Positions 23,018 through 23,404 of a DNA stretch of 23,404 bases are shown piece after piece (within the stretch, counting starts at the first letter, position 1; every line of letters begins with the position of its first letter). The stretch lies in the NCBI GenBank assembly GCA_050115935.1, contig JASFPO010000018.1, positions 1 to 23,404 of the forward strand, read 5' to 3'. This stretch comes from GCA-020344715 sp050115935. Lineage in GTDB: Archaea > Thermoproteota > Bathyarchaeia > Bathyarchaeales > Bathyarchaeaceae. Under the pieces are notes generated by a model. That model saw nothing but the letters and a program-made list of their open reading frames with translations. It ran no database searches and had not been told where the DNA came from. A program made the translations under genes and the position numbers.

Positions 23018-23028
23018 TTAATATATGG
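23018..23028 (-). promoter_or_regulatory. Putative promoter of the peptidase gene
   Basis: On the minus strand CATATATTAAC is about 23 bases before the ATG at 23000, so transcription would start at the first codon. The box lies in the 32-base gap after the trm1 stop, so the peptidase can be expressed independently of trm1. Confidence 0.4.
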
Positions 23029-23032
23029 AGAC

Positions 23033-23404
23033 TTATTTGCCTTGCCTCAAATTCGACTTAGTGGTAGAAGTCAAGCGCATTATGGTCTCCTTTACAACTT
23101 GTGCTGAAGCATTGGCCCTGAATGCTTTGCTGTTGAAGTGGGTTCGCGTTGTCTGGAAACCTGCGTCTCTCAAGGCTTCAGTTATTTTGGCTAGAGATGG
23201 GACAGATAGGTTGAGTTTATCACAGATTTTGTCAGCAACATAGTAGGTGATTGGAGCGTCTATCTCTTTTATAATTAAAGACAAAAACTTGAAGATCCTA
23301 TTGTGATTTTTGAGCTTCCTTTCTTGAGCCAACTTTCTCATCGAAATGCAAAACTCTTTGGTCCACAGTTTGCCAAGCCATAGAGGCCCTGCTATGCTTA
23401 TGTT
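23033..23404 (-). CDS. trm1: tRNA (guanine26-N2)-dimethyltransferase Trm1, C-terminal part (5' truncated by window)
   Basis: The frame is open to the right edge: 21 codons precede the internal ATG at 23341 and read NISIAGPLWLGKLWTKEFCIS, the conserved AGPLWxGxLW segment of Trm1. The end of the protein (PITYYVADKICDKLNLSVPSLAKITEALRDAGFQTTRTHFNSKAFRANA) is the winged-helix-like tail, corresponding to the RTHFDPxGIKTDAP segment of relatives. Trm1 adds one or two methyl groups to G26 of tRNAs using SAM. The SAM-binding domain lies outside the window. 123 residues are visible. In the tail the usual TDAP-like motif is diverged to RANAS. Confidence 0.92.
   Translation of the reverse strand, partial: NISIAGPLWLGKLWTKEFCISMRKLAQERKLKNHNRIFKFLSLIIKEIDAPITYYVADKICDKLNLSVPSLAKITEALRDAGFQTTRTHFNSKAFRANASAQVVKETIMRLTSTTKSNLRQGK

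Noticed and set aside
1..23404. CRISPR array, rRNA, insertion sequence or integrase
   Set aside because: I saw no regular spaced repeats, no rRNA-like sequence and no transposase or recombinase motifs; the tRNA genes have no displaced 3' copies to suggest attachment sites.

Overview
The window looks like a chromosomal segment of a moderately AT-rich archaeon. The evidence is two tRNA-Gly genes with small introns, the 3' end of a Trm1-type tRNA methyltransferase, TATA-like boxes about 25-40 bases upstream of many starts (several implying leaderless mRNAs), GGAGGTGA-type ribosome binding sites, and archaeal-style permeases and anchored solute-binding proteins. The gene mix (peptide and amino-acid uptake, aminotransferase, HypE, stand-alone RAM-domain Lrp protein) would suit a TACK-group anaerobe such as a Bathyarchaeia-like lineage, but the lineage is an inference.

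Layout. 1-4000: the end of an amylo-alpha-1,6-glucosidase converges on a three-gene sugar ABC importer operon (binding protein and two permeases, no ATPase), which suggests glucan or oligosaccharide use. 4100-4270: tRNA-Gly(TCC) with an apparently non-canonical intron. 4379-12000: an amino-acid block with a class I aminotransferase, a YbaK-type aa-tRNA deacylase, all five parts of a branched-chain amino-acid (LIV/HAAT) importer split over three transcription units, and a RAM-only Lrp/AsnC protein. 12140-14180: a DUF1028 Ntn-hydrolase-like protein with a TPR tail, and a stomatin/slipin. 14205-15269: hypE. 15490-17125: a divergent methyltransferase/Nudix-like pair bracketed by CG-alternating tracts and then by an exact 17-base direct repeat, whose second copy lies in the promoter of a zinc alcohol dehydrogenase. 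18239-21014: a nucleoside-type amidohydrolase, a small membrane protein, a GNAT acetyltransferase and a DUF4760-like membrane protein. 21136-23404: tRNA-Gly(CCC) with an 18-base intron and encoded CCA, a membrane-anchored gluzincin peptidase, and the end of trm1.

How the genes fit together. The clearest theme is import and turnover of amino acids: LIV importer, aminotransferase, RAM-domain sensor, deacylase, and a surface peptidase that could release substrates. A second theme is glucan breakdown and sugar import. I saw no transposase, integrase, CRISPR array or rRNA. The most unusual structure is the repeat-bracketed methyltransferase/Nudix segment; the rest is recognisable archaeal housekeeping and transport.
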